Shown here: piece by piece, positions 1 through 9,227 of the stretch
Position numbering within the stretch: the first letter of the stretch is position 1
How the letters are laid out: each line of letters starts with the position of its first letter
Source: Candidatus Electrothrix scaldis
Lineage (GTDB): Bacteria > Desulfobacterota > Desulfobulbia > Desulfobulbales > Desulfobulbaceae
NCBI GenBank assembly: GCA_033584155.1
Contig: CP138355.1
Location: 3,791,826 to 3,855,825 of the forward strand
Length of the DNA stretch: 64,000 nt
Direction of reading: 5' to 3'
Position numbers and translations under genes: made by a program
Notes under the pieces: model-generated
What the model saw: only the letters and a program-made list of their open reading frames with translations
Database searches by the model: none
What the model was told of the DNA's origin: nothing

Positions 1-1
1 T

Positions 2-1243
2 CAGGGCTGCGCCACCTATATGCGCCGCTATATCATCAGTCATTATAATGAACCCATCGACATTGCCTCCTCCTCTCTTTCCGAGAAAAACGCCATCTAT
101 GGCGGTGGCCCCAACCTGAAAATGGGCTTGACCAATGTGGCGGAGAAATATCGCCCCAAAATGATCGGCATCGCCACCACCTGTCTCACAGAAACCATAG
201 GCGATGATGTTTCAATGTATCTCAAGGAGTACAAAAAAGACACTGAAGGCTCTGAGGGTCTGCCAGAATTTGTTGATGTTTCAACTCCCAGTTATTCCGG
301 CACCCATATGGAGGGCTTTCACGGAGCTATCCATGCGGTCATTAATCAGCGTGCCAAAGGCGGACCCAAAACCGAGACCATCAACCTTTTACCAGGCTTT
401 GTATCCTCAGCAGATTATCGCCTGCTCAAACAAATCACGGAGGACTTCGGACTGGATTGCACTATGCTACCGGATCTTTCCGAAACTATGGATCGACCAG
501 CCCTGCTCGAATACGAGAAAGTAGCCGAAGGTGGAACGCCCCTTGCGGCAATTGAACGCATGGGTTGCAGCCAAGCGACTATTGAATTTGGCCGCACTTT
601 GAGTAGTAAAAAGAGTAGCAGCCTCACTCTGAACGAAAAATTCAATATCCCCCACCATCGACTGGGAATGCCTATTGGCATCGAAGAGACTGATCGTTTT
701 TTTGCCTTACTTTCTACCCTCAGCGGTCGCCCGATACCGGAAAAATACACCAAGGAACGCGGGAGATTGATCGACGCCTATGTGGATGGGCACAAATATG
801 TCTTTGGCAAGAGAGCGATTATCTACGGTGAGGAAGACCTGGTTATCGGCCTGACTGCCTTTTTAGCTGAAATCGGCATATTCCCTATTCTCTGTGCAAC
901 AGGCGGCACATCAGGCAAACTTGGCGAGGCCATCACAGACATTACCGGCGACATCCTCTCTGAACAGCCAGTAATCCATGAGGGCGTTGATTTCTTCGAT
1001 ATCGCCGAAATGGCGGAGGAGTTGGCTCCAGACCTGCTAGTGGGCCATTCCAAGGGATACCCTCTTGCCCGTAAATTAAACATCCCCTTAATCCGGGTGG
1101 GCTTTCCTATTCATGATCGGGTGGGAGGACAGCGCATTAACCATATTAGTTATAGTGGCGCGCAGCAGCTTTTTGATCAGGTTGCCAATGCACTCATTGC
1201 AAAGAAGCAGGCCGACTCTGATGTAGGATATTCATATATGTGA
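2..1243 (+). CDS. nifK: Nitrogenase MoFe protein beta chain, 5'-truncated by window edge
   Basis: The beta subunit of the molybdenum-iron protein holds half of each P-cluster and pairs with NifD. The frame is open from base 2 (QGCATYMRRY) with no start, so the gene begins upstream. Two P-cluster cysteines are visible: the Cys of QGC at bases 8-10 (equivalent to Azotobacter beta-Cys95) and the Cys of TTCLTETIGDD (beta-Cys153). STPSYSGTH and the C-terminal GCSQATIEFGRT are further family signatures. About 413 residues are present, so roughly the first tenth is missing. NifH and NifD are expected just upstream. The identification is firm. Confidence 0.97.
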   Translation, partial: QGCATYMRRYIISHYNEPIDIASSSLSEKNAIYGGGPNLKMGLTNVAEKYRPKMIGIATTCLTETIGDDVSMYLKEYKKDTEGSEGLPEFVDVSTPSYSGTHMEGFHGAIHAVINQRAKGGPKTETINLLPGFVSSADYRLLKQITEDFGLDCTMLPDLSETMDRPALLEYEKVAEGGTPLAAIERMGCSQATIEFGRTLSSKKSSSLTLNEKFNIPHHRLGMPIGIEETDRFFALLSTLSGRPIPEKYTKERGRLIDAYVDGHKYVFGKRAIIYGEEDLVIGLTAFLAEIGIFPILCATGGTSGKLGEAITDITGDILSEQPVIHEGVDFFDIAEMAEELAPDLLVGHSKGYPLARKLNIPLIRVGFPIHDRVGGQRINHISYSGAQQLFDQVANALIAKKQADSDVGYSYM

Positions 1244-1284
1244 ATGGCACTCAAGATATAGAATCCATGAGGCAGAGGGAGGGG

Positions 1285-1316
1285 AAGGGCCGCTGGCAAA
1301 TAAGCTGGTGGCCCTT
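1285..1316 (+). terminator. Possible terminator hairpin after nifK
   Basis: AAGGGCC (1285-1291) pairs with GGCCCTT (1310-1316) about 40 bases after the nifK stop. The loop is long (18 nt) and the following bases are only weakly T-rich, so termination here is tentative. Confidence 0.3.
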
Positions 1317-2158
1317 GTTGTATTTCACATAAACATCTCTTCTGCAGCAGCATTGTTAGGCAAAACCACCCTCTTCCAAACAATAACGTTCTCTGAACTT
1401 CCCTTATCATTCACGTGGTAAAATCTGCTATTATGGTACTTCCGACATTCCGTACGGCACAGACGCATTGTCCGCCCCACGCTTTTCAAGAACCTTAAAC
1501 TCCGAGATCTTTATCGAAGCATTATCGGATACTTTTTCAAAAGCTGAGTGTAACAAAAGTATTGCTATAGTCGACAATAACACAGCAAAATATAATTCTA
1601 TTTTTCCATTCATCAATTTCTCTCTCAAAGAGGGGGCACAAAAAGGGCATTAAAACAAAGTGCTATTCTTGACGCAAAACCAACAACACAAGCCCCCAAG
1701 ATTACCAACTGATTGATTTATCGATCTTATATTACGACTATTTCAACACCCTTAAAAAAACATAAAAACCGTTGGGCATTAAACAAAAAAAATACAATTA
1801 AATCAACAAAAATAATTACATAAAAGAAAAATGTCACGCTAGATAAATGCCAAATTTCCTTGCGCCACAAATAGAAAATAGAATTCATAGCATACAAAAA
1901 AACTCTCCAGCTTCAAAGACGACAAGCAAGGCGTACTGCAAACACCGAGCACAGACCAAGGGTTGACACTAACATCCCACCCTCCCTAACACCAAGCTCA
2001 ATCTTGACAAAAAACAGAAACATCCCCCTACACTCTTCCATTTTGTTTAATCTCTGTTGTTTTCTTCGACCATCTATTCATTTTTATCTACCAGGATATA
2101 TTTTCCACACCTCTACATAAGAACAAAACACGACAAAAACAGTAAAAATGCTCCTTTT

Positions 2159-2174
2159 TGTAAACAACACGACA
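2159..2174 (+). promoter_or_regulatory. NifA-type upstream activator site
   Basis: TGT-N10-ACA matches the classical NifA enhancer. TGT lies at 2159-2161 and ACA at 2172-2174. It is about 90-100 bases upstream of the -24 element at 2261, the usual distance for enhancer-bound NifA acting by DNA looping. The short consensus can occur by chance, but the pairing with a perfect sigma-54 promoter supports it. Confidence 0.65.
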
Positions 2175-2260
2175 ATAGCATTTCCCTCCAACGAGGGACG
2201 CTTACAGCAAAAACACCCTAACCACAGAGAACAAGAGCAAATAAAAACAAAAATAATTAC

Positions 2261-2276
2261 TGGCACAGCTATTGCT
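2261..2276 (+). promoter_or_regulatory. Sigma-54 (-24/-12) promoter of nifB
   Basis: TGGCAC-N5-TTGCT is a near-perfect RpoN promoter, with the GG and GC doublets at canonical spacing. Transcription would start near 2288 and leave about a 100-base leader before nifB. With the upstream activator site, it implies nitrogen-status control through NifA and RpoN. Confidence 0.85.
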
Positions 2277-2388
2277 ATATTACATACAACAAGCATCTCC
2301 ATGAAGAGATAGCAAAACGAACACATAAATAATTCGGGCAGACAGGGAATACTTCCCCAGAGCTCATCTTTTTCATAAGGAGCAATTC

Positions 2389-3666
2389 ATGAACGATAAA
2401 GACTTTAACCGTCATCCATGTTTCAACGCCAAGGTCAAGGGACAGTACGGCAGGGTTCACCTTCCGGTTGCTCCAAAATGTAATATCCAGTGCAACTTCT
2501 GCAATCGTAAATTCGACTGCGTCAACGAATCTCGTCCTGGTGTAACCAGCACCATTTTAACTCCAGAGCAAGCCCTTGAGTACATGGGGAAAGTCCTTGA
2601 AAAAGAGCCCCGCATCTCTGTTGCTGGCATCGCCGGTCCTGGTGATCCCTTTGCCAATGCCGAAGAAACCCTGGAGACCATGCGTCTGATTCGCAACAAC
2701 TTCCCTGATACTATTCTCTGTCTGGCCTCCAATGGTATGAATTTGGCCCCCCATGTAGAAGAATTGGCAGAAATCGGCGTGTCCCATGTCACGGTTACCG
2801 TGAACGGGGTTGATCCGGCAGTAACAGAAAATGTCTACTCATGGGTACGGGACGGTAAAGTTCTTTATAGAGGTCGTCAGGGTGCAGAACTTCTGTTGGC
2901 CCGCCAGCTTAGCGCCATTGAGAAATTAAAAAAGCACGATATCACTGTTAAAATCAACAGCATCCTGATTCCGGGCGTGAATGATCACCATATCATTGAT
3001 ATCGCCAAGAAGATGAAGGATATGGGCGCAGACCTGTTCAACTGCATGGCTATGCTGCCCAATGCAGATACCGTGTTTGAAAACCTGACAGAGCCTTCCA
3101 AAGAAGTTATGAAAGAAACCCGCAATGAGGCGGAAAAATACCTACCCCAGATGCGTCACTGTACCCGTTGTCGCGCTGATGCAGTTGGCCTACTGGACAA
3201 TGACAGGACTGACGAAATGCGTGGCTGCCTGAGCGCCTGCGCCAGCCTGCCCAAGCATTCAGAGGTTGCACGCCCCTATGTTGCCGTTGCTACCCAGGAA
3301 GGTGTTCTGGTCAATCAGCATCTTGGCGAGGCTACCCGCTTTCAGATCTGGGGGAAAAACGAAGAAGAAGGCGGTTACAAACTCATCGAAGAGCGTCAGG
3401 CCCCGTCCGCAGGTGGTGGTTCCCAGCGTTGGCTGAACATCAGCAGAATTCTGAGCGACTGTCAGGCTATCCTGGTCAGTGACCTGGGCGATGGCCCCAA
3501 AGAAGCTCTGAGTAAACGTGGCCTGAAACCAATAACCATGTCCGGTTTTATTGAAAAAGGACTGGAAGCCATCTACACCGGCAAAGGCCTGTCTTCCCTC
3601 CAGGGACGGATGCGAAAATGCTCTTCCAAAGGCGCTTGTCTGGGCACCGGTACCGGATGCGGCTGA
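2389..3666 (+). CDS. nifB: FeMo-cofactor biosynthesis protein NifB
   Basis: NifB is a radical-SAM enzyme that fuses [4Fe-4S] units with an inserted carbide and sulfide to make NifB-co, the precursor of FeMo-co. The 425 residues carry the radical-SAM motif C31-x3-C35-x2-C38 (PKCNIQCNFC), the AGPGDPFAN stretch, conserved cysteines in RHCTRCRADAVG, and a C-terminal NifX/NafY-like domain from about residue 285. The Cys-rich end (KCSSKGACLGTGTGCG) is also typical. The start is fixed by AAGGAG just upstream. It has its own sigma-54 promoter and is followed by strong hairpins, so it looks monocistronic. Confidence 0.97.
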   Translation: MNDKDFNRHPCFNAKVKGQYGRVHLPVAPKCNIQCNFCNRKFDCVNESRPGVTSTILTPEQALEYMGKVLEKEPRISVAGIAGPGDPFANAEETLETMRLIRNNFPDTILCLASNGMNLAPHVEELAEIGVSHVTVTVNGVDPAVTENVYSWVRDGKVLYRGRQGAELLLARQLSAIEKLKKHDITVKINSILIPGVNDHHIIDIAKKMKDMGADLFNCMAMLPNADTVFENLTEPSKEVMKETRNEAEKYLPQMRHCTRCRADAVGLLDNDRTDEMRGCLSACASLPKHSEVARPYVAVATQEGVLVNQHLGEATRFQIWGKNEEEGGYKLIEERQAPSAGGGSQRWLNISRILSDCQAILVSDLGDGPKEALSKRGLKPITMSGFIEKGLEAIYTGKGLSSLQGRMRKCSSKGACLGTGTGCG

Positions 3667-3680
3667 TAGAACACACTGAC

Positions 3681-3741
3681 GCTCGGTAGAAATAGGGCTA
3701 CCGAGCTGACCGCAAGGGCAATACATGCGTTGCCCTTGCGG
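3681..3741. repeat. Two perfect inverted repeats after nifB
   Basis: GCTCGGTA (3681-3688) pairs with TACCGAGC (3699-3706), an 8-bp stem. The 12-bp arms at 3710-3721 and 3730-3741 pair perfectly across an 8-nt loop. They lie just upstream of the U-tailed terminator and may protect the mRNA 3' end. Confidence 0.7.
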
Positions 3742-3747
3742 TGCTTG

Positions 3748-3774
3748 AAGTTTTCCTTTACGGAAAACTTTTTT
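3748..3774 (+). terminator. Rho-independent terminator of nifB
   Basis: The AAGTTTTCC / GGAAAACTT stem (3748-3756 with 3762-3770) has a 5-nt loop and runs directly into a T tract. This is a textbook intrinsic terminator. Confidence 0.9.
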
Positions 3775-3902
3775 ACACTACTCGCTATGTCTTTTCTTCA
3801 TAACGAGAGAAACACAGCTTTTTATTTACCATTCGTTATGTCATAATCTCACAACGGATTATCTCACCACTCCCTTACCTACAAAAATGACCAGACAAAA
3901 AA

Positions 3903-4745
3903 ATGATCTTTTTTACAAGCGAAGAAATTGAACAGTGGATCAATGAAGATGCGCCCTTAGTTGATCTGACCAGCCATCTGCTGGGACTGAATAACCAGCC
4001 CGGTGTCCTCCAGGTCGCAACCCGGCATCCAACCAGAGTCGCCCTAACAGAAGAGGCTGGACGCATCTTTGAAATTCTTGGCTGTAGCGTGCATGATATT
4101 TGCCCTTCGGGCGAAGATGTCCCTGCCCAGACCATCCTGCTCAGGGCAGAAGGACCAGCTGCTGCTCTGCATCGAGGCTGGAAGGTCGCCATGAATCTAC
4201 TGGAATACATGTGTGGGGTAGCTAGCCACACCGCAGAAATGGTCAAAAAGGTGAAAGAGTGCAGTAATATTCCGCTACTGGTGACCCGCAAGCATCAACC
4301 GGGGCTGAGAAAACCGCTGATCAAGGCAACCCTGGCTGGCGGAGCGATTCCGCACCGACTGGGTTTATCCGAAACGATCCTGATCTTTGAAAATCATCTC
4401 AACCTCCTTGGCGGCCGAGATGCCTTACCAACTTTGCTTGCAAATATGAAGGCAACTGCCTGTGAACAAAAGATCACCGTGGAATGCGATGATCTGAACC
4501 AGGCCGTACAGGCGGCAGAGGCTGGCGCTGATGCAGTGCAATTCGACAAGGTTTCTCCCCAGGATCTCAGCATCTGGTGTTCTGAACTCAAAGCCAGCTT
4601 TCCGAACCTGATCATTTTAAGCGCAGGTGGGGTTGGGCCACAAAACGTTCAGGACTACGCCCGCACCGAAGTGGACGGCATTGTGCTCAGCTCAGTCTTT
4701 CATGCCAAGCCTGCGGATCTGGGCGTAACCATTTCGCTCCGCTAA
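3903..4745 (+). CDS. modD: ModD, quinolinate phosphoribosyltransferase-like molybdenum-locus protein
   Basis: ModD belongs to the nicotinate/quinolinate phosphoribosyltransferase fold (280 aa) and occurs in molybdate transport loci. Its exact reaction is not established. Family traits seen are the N-terminal PLVDLTSHLLGL stretch, ATRHPTRVALTE, MNLLEYMCGVAS, the TRKHQPGLRKPLIKA motif (TRKT-like phosphate-binding segment) and the C-terminal barrel motif VECDDLNQAVQAAEAGADAV. Nearby modE, modA and modBC support the ModD assignment over true NadC, whose nadA/nadB partners are absent here. No clear Shine-Dalgarno was seen. Confidence 0.85.
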   Translation: MIFFTSEEIEQWINEDAPLVDLTSHLLGLNNQPGVLQVATRHPTRVALTEEAGRIFEILGCSVHDICPSGEDVPAQTILLRAEGPAAALHRGWKVAMNLLEYMCGVASHTAEMVKKVKECSNIPLLVTRKHQPGLRKPLIKATLAGGAIPHRLGLSETILIFENHLNLLGGRDALPTLLANMKATACEQKITVECDDLNQAVQAAEAGADAVQFDKVSPQDLSIWCSELKASFPNLIILSAGGVGPQNVQDYARTEVDGIVLSSVFHAKPADLGVTISLR

Positions 4746-4762
4746 TACCAGGTACGGAAAAG

Positions 4763-5650
4763 TTACTTTTTCTCTCCCGCAGCCTGACTGACAACCCGAC
4801 TCACGCCGCACCAATCAAGGTCCTGCATACCAGCAGCCATTGCCCGCTGATAAGTTTCATAAACCGCAAGACCTACAGGCATGGGAACAAGGGATTCACG
4901 AGCTAAATCAGCAACAAGGGACATATCCTTATAACCAAGGGACAGCTTAAACAGCGGATCCTCTACATTATCATCAACAATCTGCTTTCCATAGCCCTGA
5001 AACAGCGGACAATTATACACCGTTTCAACCATGAGATTATGCATAACCTGACGATCAACCCCGTTCTTTTCTGCCAGGGCAAAGGCCTCGCTCATCAAGG
5101 TGATAGAAGTTCCGATGGTGTAATTAAAGGCGAGCTTGGCCGCATGGGCAGAACGAACATCCTCACCAAGGTGAAAAACCCAGGAGCCCAAGGACTCCAG
5201 GATAGGCAGGGCACGTGCGCAGGCCGCAGCAGGACCGGAAAGGAGGAAACGCTGCATACGGGATTTAACAAAATCCGGGCGCCCCAGCACAGGAGCGGCA
5301 ACATAGCTGGCACCGTGGGCTGCATGGCGATTTTTTAATTTATCTGCTGTTTTTGGTGAAATAGTGGACATGGAGATATGGACACCGCCCTTGCCTAAGG
5401 CGTGAAGGAAGTCGTCGCTACACACCGCTTCAACTGCCTCATCATTGGCAAGACAGGAAATGGCAATACCACCTCGACAAACAGCATCCTGGGGCGAGCT
5501 GACAGCATGGATGTTTGTACCAACAAGGGCGTCGGCTTTTTTCTGGGTCCTGTTCCAGACAAGGACCTGCACTCCATCTTCTGCAAGATTGAGAACCATT
5601 TCTTGCCCCATCATACCGAGGCCAAGATAGGCGATGTGTTGTGTATCCAT
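4763..5650 (-). CDS. NAD(P)-dependent beta-hydroxyacid dehydrogenase family protein
   Basis: This 295-residue oxidoreductase is of the 3-hydroxyisobutyrate / tartronate-semialdehyde / glyoxylate reductase family. The N-terminal Rossmann motif is GLGMMGQ with VWNRT after beta-2, the substrate-binding segment is STISPKTADKL, and the catalytic Lys sits in AAKLAFNYTIG. The ATG at 5650 is preceded by AGGGAG at good spacing; the open frame continues upstream with a hydrophobic stretch that is not family-like, so that start was rejected. Substrate cannot be set from sequence. It is transcribed convergently to modD and divergently from modE, so a role in Mo metabolism is not implied. Confidence 0.85.
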   Translation of the reverse strand: MDTQHIAYLGLGMMGQEMVLNLAEDGVQVLVWNRTQKKADALVGTNIHAVSSPQDAVCRGGIAISCLANDEAVEAVCSDDFLHALGKGGVHISMSTISPKTADKLKNRHAAHGASYVAAPVLGRPDFVKSRMQRFLLSGPAAACARALPILESLGSWVFHLGEDVRSAHAAKLAFNYTIGTSITLMSEAFALAEKNGVDRQVMHNLMVETVYNCPLFQGYGKQIVDDNVEDPLFKLSLGYKDMSLVADLARESLVPMPVGLAVYETYQRAMAAGMQDLDWCGVSRVVSQAAGEKK

Positions 5651-5781
5651 ATGAAACTCCCTAAGTAGATTTCCTGATAAGTATGCATAACAACTGCGTT
5701 GCGTGAAACATAAAAACAGTACCATTCCAGACAAGAAAAGCAATGCCAAAGGAAGGCAAAAGGAGGAGATAGTCATCCAGT

Positions 5782-6588
5782 ATGTCAAAACACGTCAACC
5801 AAGAAAACAGACCTGAGGATATCCTCTATGAAATCATGGGTTGGGCTGAAGAGAAGCCGACTATCACCCTGCTCCAGGCCCTGGAACGGACCGGCTCCAT
5901 TAATAAAGCTGCCCAGACCGTAGGAATTCAATATCGAACAGCCTGGCAAAAAATCTGCCAGCTCAATAACCTCCTCCCCTACCCTCTGCTCAACAAACGA
6001 GTGGGAGGCAGCGGTGGCGGCGGATCTGCACTCACCGAAGAGGGACAGCTCTTGCTGAATCGGATCAAGCTCCTCCAGCGAGAGTTCACCCAGTTTAAAC
6101 AATTTGCAGCTGAAGATCCCCAAGAGGCCTTGGCCACCATCCAAACACTCCGGAGAATCGAAATGAAACTCAGCGCCCGCAACGTATGGATCGGTCAGGT
6201 TGTCGAAATCCAACACGGTGCTGTAAATAGCGTAGTCCATATCCAGCTTAAAGGACAAGACCGTATCACCTCGATGATCACCGACGCCTCGGTCACCAGA
6301 TTAGGCCTCAAAAAAGGCCTGGAGGTGATGACCATCGTCAAGGCCCCCAGTGTCACCTTGGGCCTGGATATTGATCCGCAAAAAATCTCTGCCCGGAATA
6401 TCCTCACCGGCATAATCAGCAATATCCTTCCCGGTGCAGTGAATGATGAAATCACCATAGAACTCACTGGTGGTAGTACAGTTACCTCCATTATTACCTC
6501 GGCCAGTGTCGAACGCCTGGGATTAACCCTTGGCACACCTGTTTCAGCGATCATTAAAGCCTCGGACGTGCTTCTTGCTGTGGCTTGA
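5782..6588 (+). CDS. modE: ModE-family molybdate-responsive regulator
   Basis: ModE binds molybdate and represses mod genes or activates Mo-enzyme genes. The 268 residues start with a winged helix-turn-helix (about 28-115; ALERTGSINKAAQTVGIQYRTAWQKI) joined by a Gly-rich VGGSGGGGS wing. Two tandem Mop/TOBE molybdate-binding domains follow (about 134-198 and 204-268), each starting SARN and containing the GAVN core. Length and order match full-length ModE. It is divergent from the dehydrogenase and 54 bases upstream of modA, so it probably controls that transcript. GGAGG lies about 15 bases upstream of the ATG, so the start is slightly uncertain. Confidence 0.93.
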   Translation: MSKHVNQENRPEDILYEIMGWAEEKPTITLLQALERTGSINKAAQTVGIQYRTAWQKICQLNNLLPYPLLNKRVGGSGGGGSALTEEGQLLLNRIKLLQREFTQFKQFAAEDPQEALATIQTLRRIEMKLSARNVWIGQVVEIQHGAVNSVVHIQLKGQDRITSMITDASVTRLGLKKGLEVMTIVKAPSVTLGLDIDPQKISARNILTGIISNILPGAVNDEITIELTGGSTVTSIITSASVERLGLTLGTPVSAIIKASDVLLAVA

Positions 6589-6642
6589 GAAGCCCCGAAC
6601 TCATGCGAAAAAAATCTCTTCCATAGAAAAAAGGAAACGCTC

Positions 6643-7392
6643 ATGAAGATAAAAACCCTGATTATTCTGTTCCTCTTCCACCTCTTTCCAGTTGCTGCTT
6701 CGGCAGAGACCGTTTATCTTTCTGCTGCTGCCAGCATGACCGATGCCATCAAAGAGATTATTACCGGCTTTCACGCCAGCCATCCTCAGGTAAAAATCCA
6801 AACCAATTTTGGTTCCTCAGGAGGACTGGCCAAACAGATTGACCAAGGTGCTCCCGGTGATATCTATATTTCCGCCAATCCCAAATGGGTGAACTACCTG
6901 GTGGAAAAGCAACTTATCGCCCCGAAGAACAACCGCATCCTTGCCTATAATAAGCTGGTCTTTCTCGGAGAAAAACGTTCCTCCCCTCTCACCTTAGAGA
7001 AACTTACCGAGCTTGAGCGCATTGCCATCGGCAGCCCGAAGAGTGTTCCAGCGGGCCAATACAGCAAGCAGACCCTGGAGCATGCCAAAATATATACAGC
7101 ACTTAAACAGGCAAACAAGCTGGTTCTGGCCAAAGATGTACGCCAGGCCCTGCTCTATGCAGACCGGGGCGAGGTGGACGGAGCCTTTGTCTACCGAACC
7201 GATGCCCTCATGGCCCGGAATGCAGAAATTCTCTTTACAGTGCCGGACGATTATCATGACCGAGTGGCTTACCCTGTCGGCCTGACCGAGTCCGGCGCAA
7301 AAAACGCAGCAGCAAAGGCATTATATGAATACATGGGCACACCTGATGCGAAAAAAGTATTACAACAGTTTGGTTTTGAGGTGGAAGATTAA
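6643..7392 (+). CDS. modA: Molybdate ABC transporter, periplasmic binding protein
   Basis: ModA captures molybdate (and tungstate) in the periplasm for ModBC. It has a signal peptide with likely cleavage after ASA21, then the family hallmarks SAAASMTDAIKEI, NFGSSGGLAKQIDQGAPGDIYISA and GSPKSVPAGQYSKQ. These Ser/Ala-rich loops form the oxyanion site. The 249-aa length is normal. It follows modE by 54 bases. Unusually, modB lies 4.7 kb further on, so the usual modABC operon is interrupted. Confidence 0.96.
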   Translation: MKIKTLIILFLFHLFPVAASAETVYLSAAASMTDAIKEIITGFHASHPQVKIQTNFGSSGGLAKQIDQGAPGDIYISANPKWVNYLVEKQLIAPKNNRILAYNKLVFLGEKRSSPLTLEKLTELERIAIGSPKSVPAGQYSKQTLEHAKIYTALKQANKLVLAKDVRQALLYADRGEVDGAFVYRTDALMARNAEILFTVPDDYHDRVAYPVGLTESGAKNAAAKALYEYMGTPDAKKVLQQFGFEVED

Positions 7393-7454
7393 CCAGCTCG
7401 GCGATGAGTTGGCTACGAGTTGGAGCATTTTTTTGGAGGGATGCACCGCTCATT

Positions 7455-7655
7455 ATGGAAAGAACAATTATCAGAGAATTACATAAGGCACTTACCCTGC
7501 TTGGCGCGGACAACAGTCTGCTAGGGACAGTCAATTCATGGAAAAGGACCTTACCAGACGACATGGTCCTGAGCAACATTCGGCACTGGAATGAGGTTGC
7601 TGCGGAAAAACTTCAGCAGCGCATTGAGGATTATGATGCCGGGCCGGATGAATGA
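7455..7655 (+). CDS. Small hypothetical protein after modA
   Basis: An unrecognised charged protein of 66 residues if it begins at the ATG at 7455 (MERTIIREL). An earlier in-frame ATG at 7404 would give 83 residues but has no ribosome site. GGAGGG at about 7434-7439 is a little far from 7455. It has no membrane segment or Cys. It sits 62 bases after modA on the same strand and may be cotranscribed. Function unknown. Confidence 0.5.
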   Translation: MERTIIRELHKALTLLGADNSLLGTVNSWKRTLPDDMVLSNIRHWNEVAAEKLQQRIEDYDAGPDE

Positions 7656-7757
7656 TCCCTGACTCGGCCTGCATCTCTCCAGAGTATGTTATCCTGCTCA
7701 TAATCTGAAGCCGACTCTGCCCAGAGAATATTCTACCATCCTTACTGAGGAGCTATC

Positions 7758-9218
7758 ATGATAAACATTCCCCGCTGCATGAGCACCCAGCATCCCGATA
7801 ATGCCTCTATCCCCTTCTTTGCTTCGGGATCAGCGCTGGTTGGTGAAGACGAAATCCGTGAGGCCTACTACGCCTTTTCCCATCTTGGTTGTGATGAACA
7901 GATGTGGGATGTGGAAGGCAAAGAAATCGACACCTACGTCGTCAAGAAACTCCTCTCCTATTACCCTGAGTACTTCCGGGAGAATGTCCTTGGCGAAGAC
8001 CTGCGCATCACCCTTCGGGTACCCAACCCGACTGTGGAAAAGGCTGAGGGCAAAATCCTCCTGGAGACCCTGGAAAGCATCCCTCGCTCCTACGATGCTG
8101 CCCAGCTTTTCTATGAGCGGGACGCGCCTCCGATCTTTGAGGTGATCCTGCCTATGGCGACCTCGGCCTGCTGCATAGACCGCATCTACCGCTATTACGC
8201 AGATCATATCATCGGACGCCAGCAGGAGCGCTTCAGCTGTGGGGATATAACCATTGCCGAATGGATAGGCGAGTTTGCGCCCTCCCGGATTCAGGTCATT
8301 CCCCTGTTCGAGGATGTGGATTCGATGCTCAACTGTGCAGACATTGTTGCTGATTATCTGGCAGATAAGGATGTGGAGGACCAGCGGGTCTTTCTCGCCC
8401 GTTCTGACACAGCCATGAACTACGGCCTGGTTCCGGCTGCCCTTGCCAATAAAATCGCCCTTGAACGCCTGGATGATCTTTCCCAGCATAGCGGTGTGCG
8501 CATCCATCCCATCCTCGGCATGGGCTCGGCTCCGTTCCGGGGCGGTCTTTCCCCGCGAACCGCAGAGCGGGTTGGTCGAGAGTATCCCAGCGTTCCCACC
8601 TTTTCCATCCAGTCGGCCTTTAAATTCGACTATCCCGTGGATGAAGTCCGGGCCGCATGCAGGCATCTTAGAGAACGCACCATTGGCCGAGCGGCTCCCA
8701 TCGATATTGAGCGAGCCGAGTCTGTCATTGCGCGCTATAGCAAGGCCTATCGGCACCGCCTTATTGAGCTGGCGCCCCATATCAACCGGATGGCCAAATA
8801 CATTCCAGGCCGTCGTGCCCGCAAGCTCCATGTTGGTCTATTTGGGTATTCCCGTGAGATCGGCGAGGTGAGCCTGCCCCGTGCAATCTCCTTTACCTGT
8901 GCCTTGTATACCTTGGGCCTGCCGCCTGAATTTATCGCCTTTGAAGAACTCACCAAGGATGATCTTGCCTTTATGCTGGAGGTCTACCCTTCCTTTGCTG
9001 CCAAACTTCAGGATGCCCTCTGCTTTGTCGATTTTGATGGACCGCTGATGACCAATACCCTGCGCGCTGCCCTGGACAATTCAGGCCTGCACTACGAGAC
9101 CAACGAAGAGCATCTTGCCATTGTCCAACGGATTCGTAGTGATCTTCAGCGGGGAGATTCATCGCACACGACAGATATGTTGGTGCGGGCTGCGTTGATT
9201 CGGAAGTTTTTGGGATAA
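7758..9218 (+). CDS. ppcA: Archaeal-type phosphoenolpyruvate carboxylase
   Basis: Converts PEP plus bicarbonate to oxaloacetate, an anaplerotic step. At 486 residues it is about half the size of bacterial Ppc and matches the archaeal-type family (PEPcase_2). The near-invariant N terminus reads PRCMSTQHPDN; others are ILPMATSACC, VFLARSDTAMNYG, GMGSAPFRGGLSP and KYIPGRRARKLHVGLFGYSR. GAGGAG precedes the ATG. The family is common in archaea and scattered in anaerobic bacteria. Its position between modA and modB is odd and suggests the segment was inserted into the mod operon. Confidence 0.95.
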   Translation: MINIPRCMSTQHPDNASIPFFASGSALVGEDEIREAYYAFSHLGCDEQMWDVEGKEIDTYVVKKLLSYYPEYFRENVLGEDLRITLRVPNPTVEKAEGKILLETLESIPRSYDAAQLFYERDAPPIFEVILPMATSACCIDRIYRYYADHIIGRQQERFSCGDITIAEWIGEFAPSRIQVIPLFEDVDSMLNCADIVADYLADKDVEDQRVFLARSDTAMNYGLVPAALANKIALERLDDLSQHSGVRIHPILGMGSAPFRGGLSPRTAERVGREYPSVPTFSIQSAFKFDYPVDEVRAACRHLRERTIGRAAPIDIERAESVIARYSKAYRHRLIELAPHINRMAKYIPGRRARKLHVGLFGYSREIGEVSLPRAISFTCALYTLGLPPEFIAFEELTKDDLAFMLEVYPSFAAKLQDALCFVDFDGPLMTNTLRAALDNSGLHYETNEEHLAIVQRIRSDLQRGDSSHTTDMLVRAALIRKFLG

Positions 9219-9227
9219 AAAGCTGTT

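Larger units (their letters stand above)
1244..2388. other. 1.1 kb nifK-nifB intergenic region
   Basis: No convincing gene was found. The sequence is AT-rich and the small reading frames lack ribosome sites or family signatures. The 3' part carries the nifB regulatory signals annotated separately. The rest (about 1320-2150) has no recognised feature; an unannotated small RNA cannot be excluded. Confidence 0.6.

Noticed and set aside
1431-1653. Two small overlapping frames on opposite strands in the nifK-nifB gap
   Set aside because: One needs a TTG start, neither has a good ribosome site or a recognisable family. The hydrophobic stretch alone is not enough.
5651-5788. N-terminal hydrophobic extension of the beta-hydroxyacid dehydrogenase
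   Set aside because: The Rossmann motif begins right after the ATG at 5650, which has AGGGAG upstream. The extension overlaps the modE start.
7830-8831. Long minus-strand frame of 333 codons inside ppcA
   Set aside because: It is fully antisense to a gene with clear family motifs, has no ribosome site and its translation looks like antisense composition.
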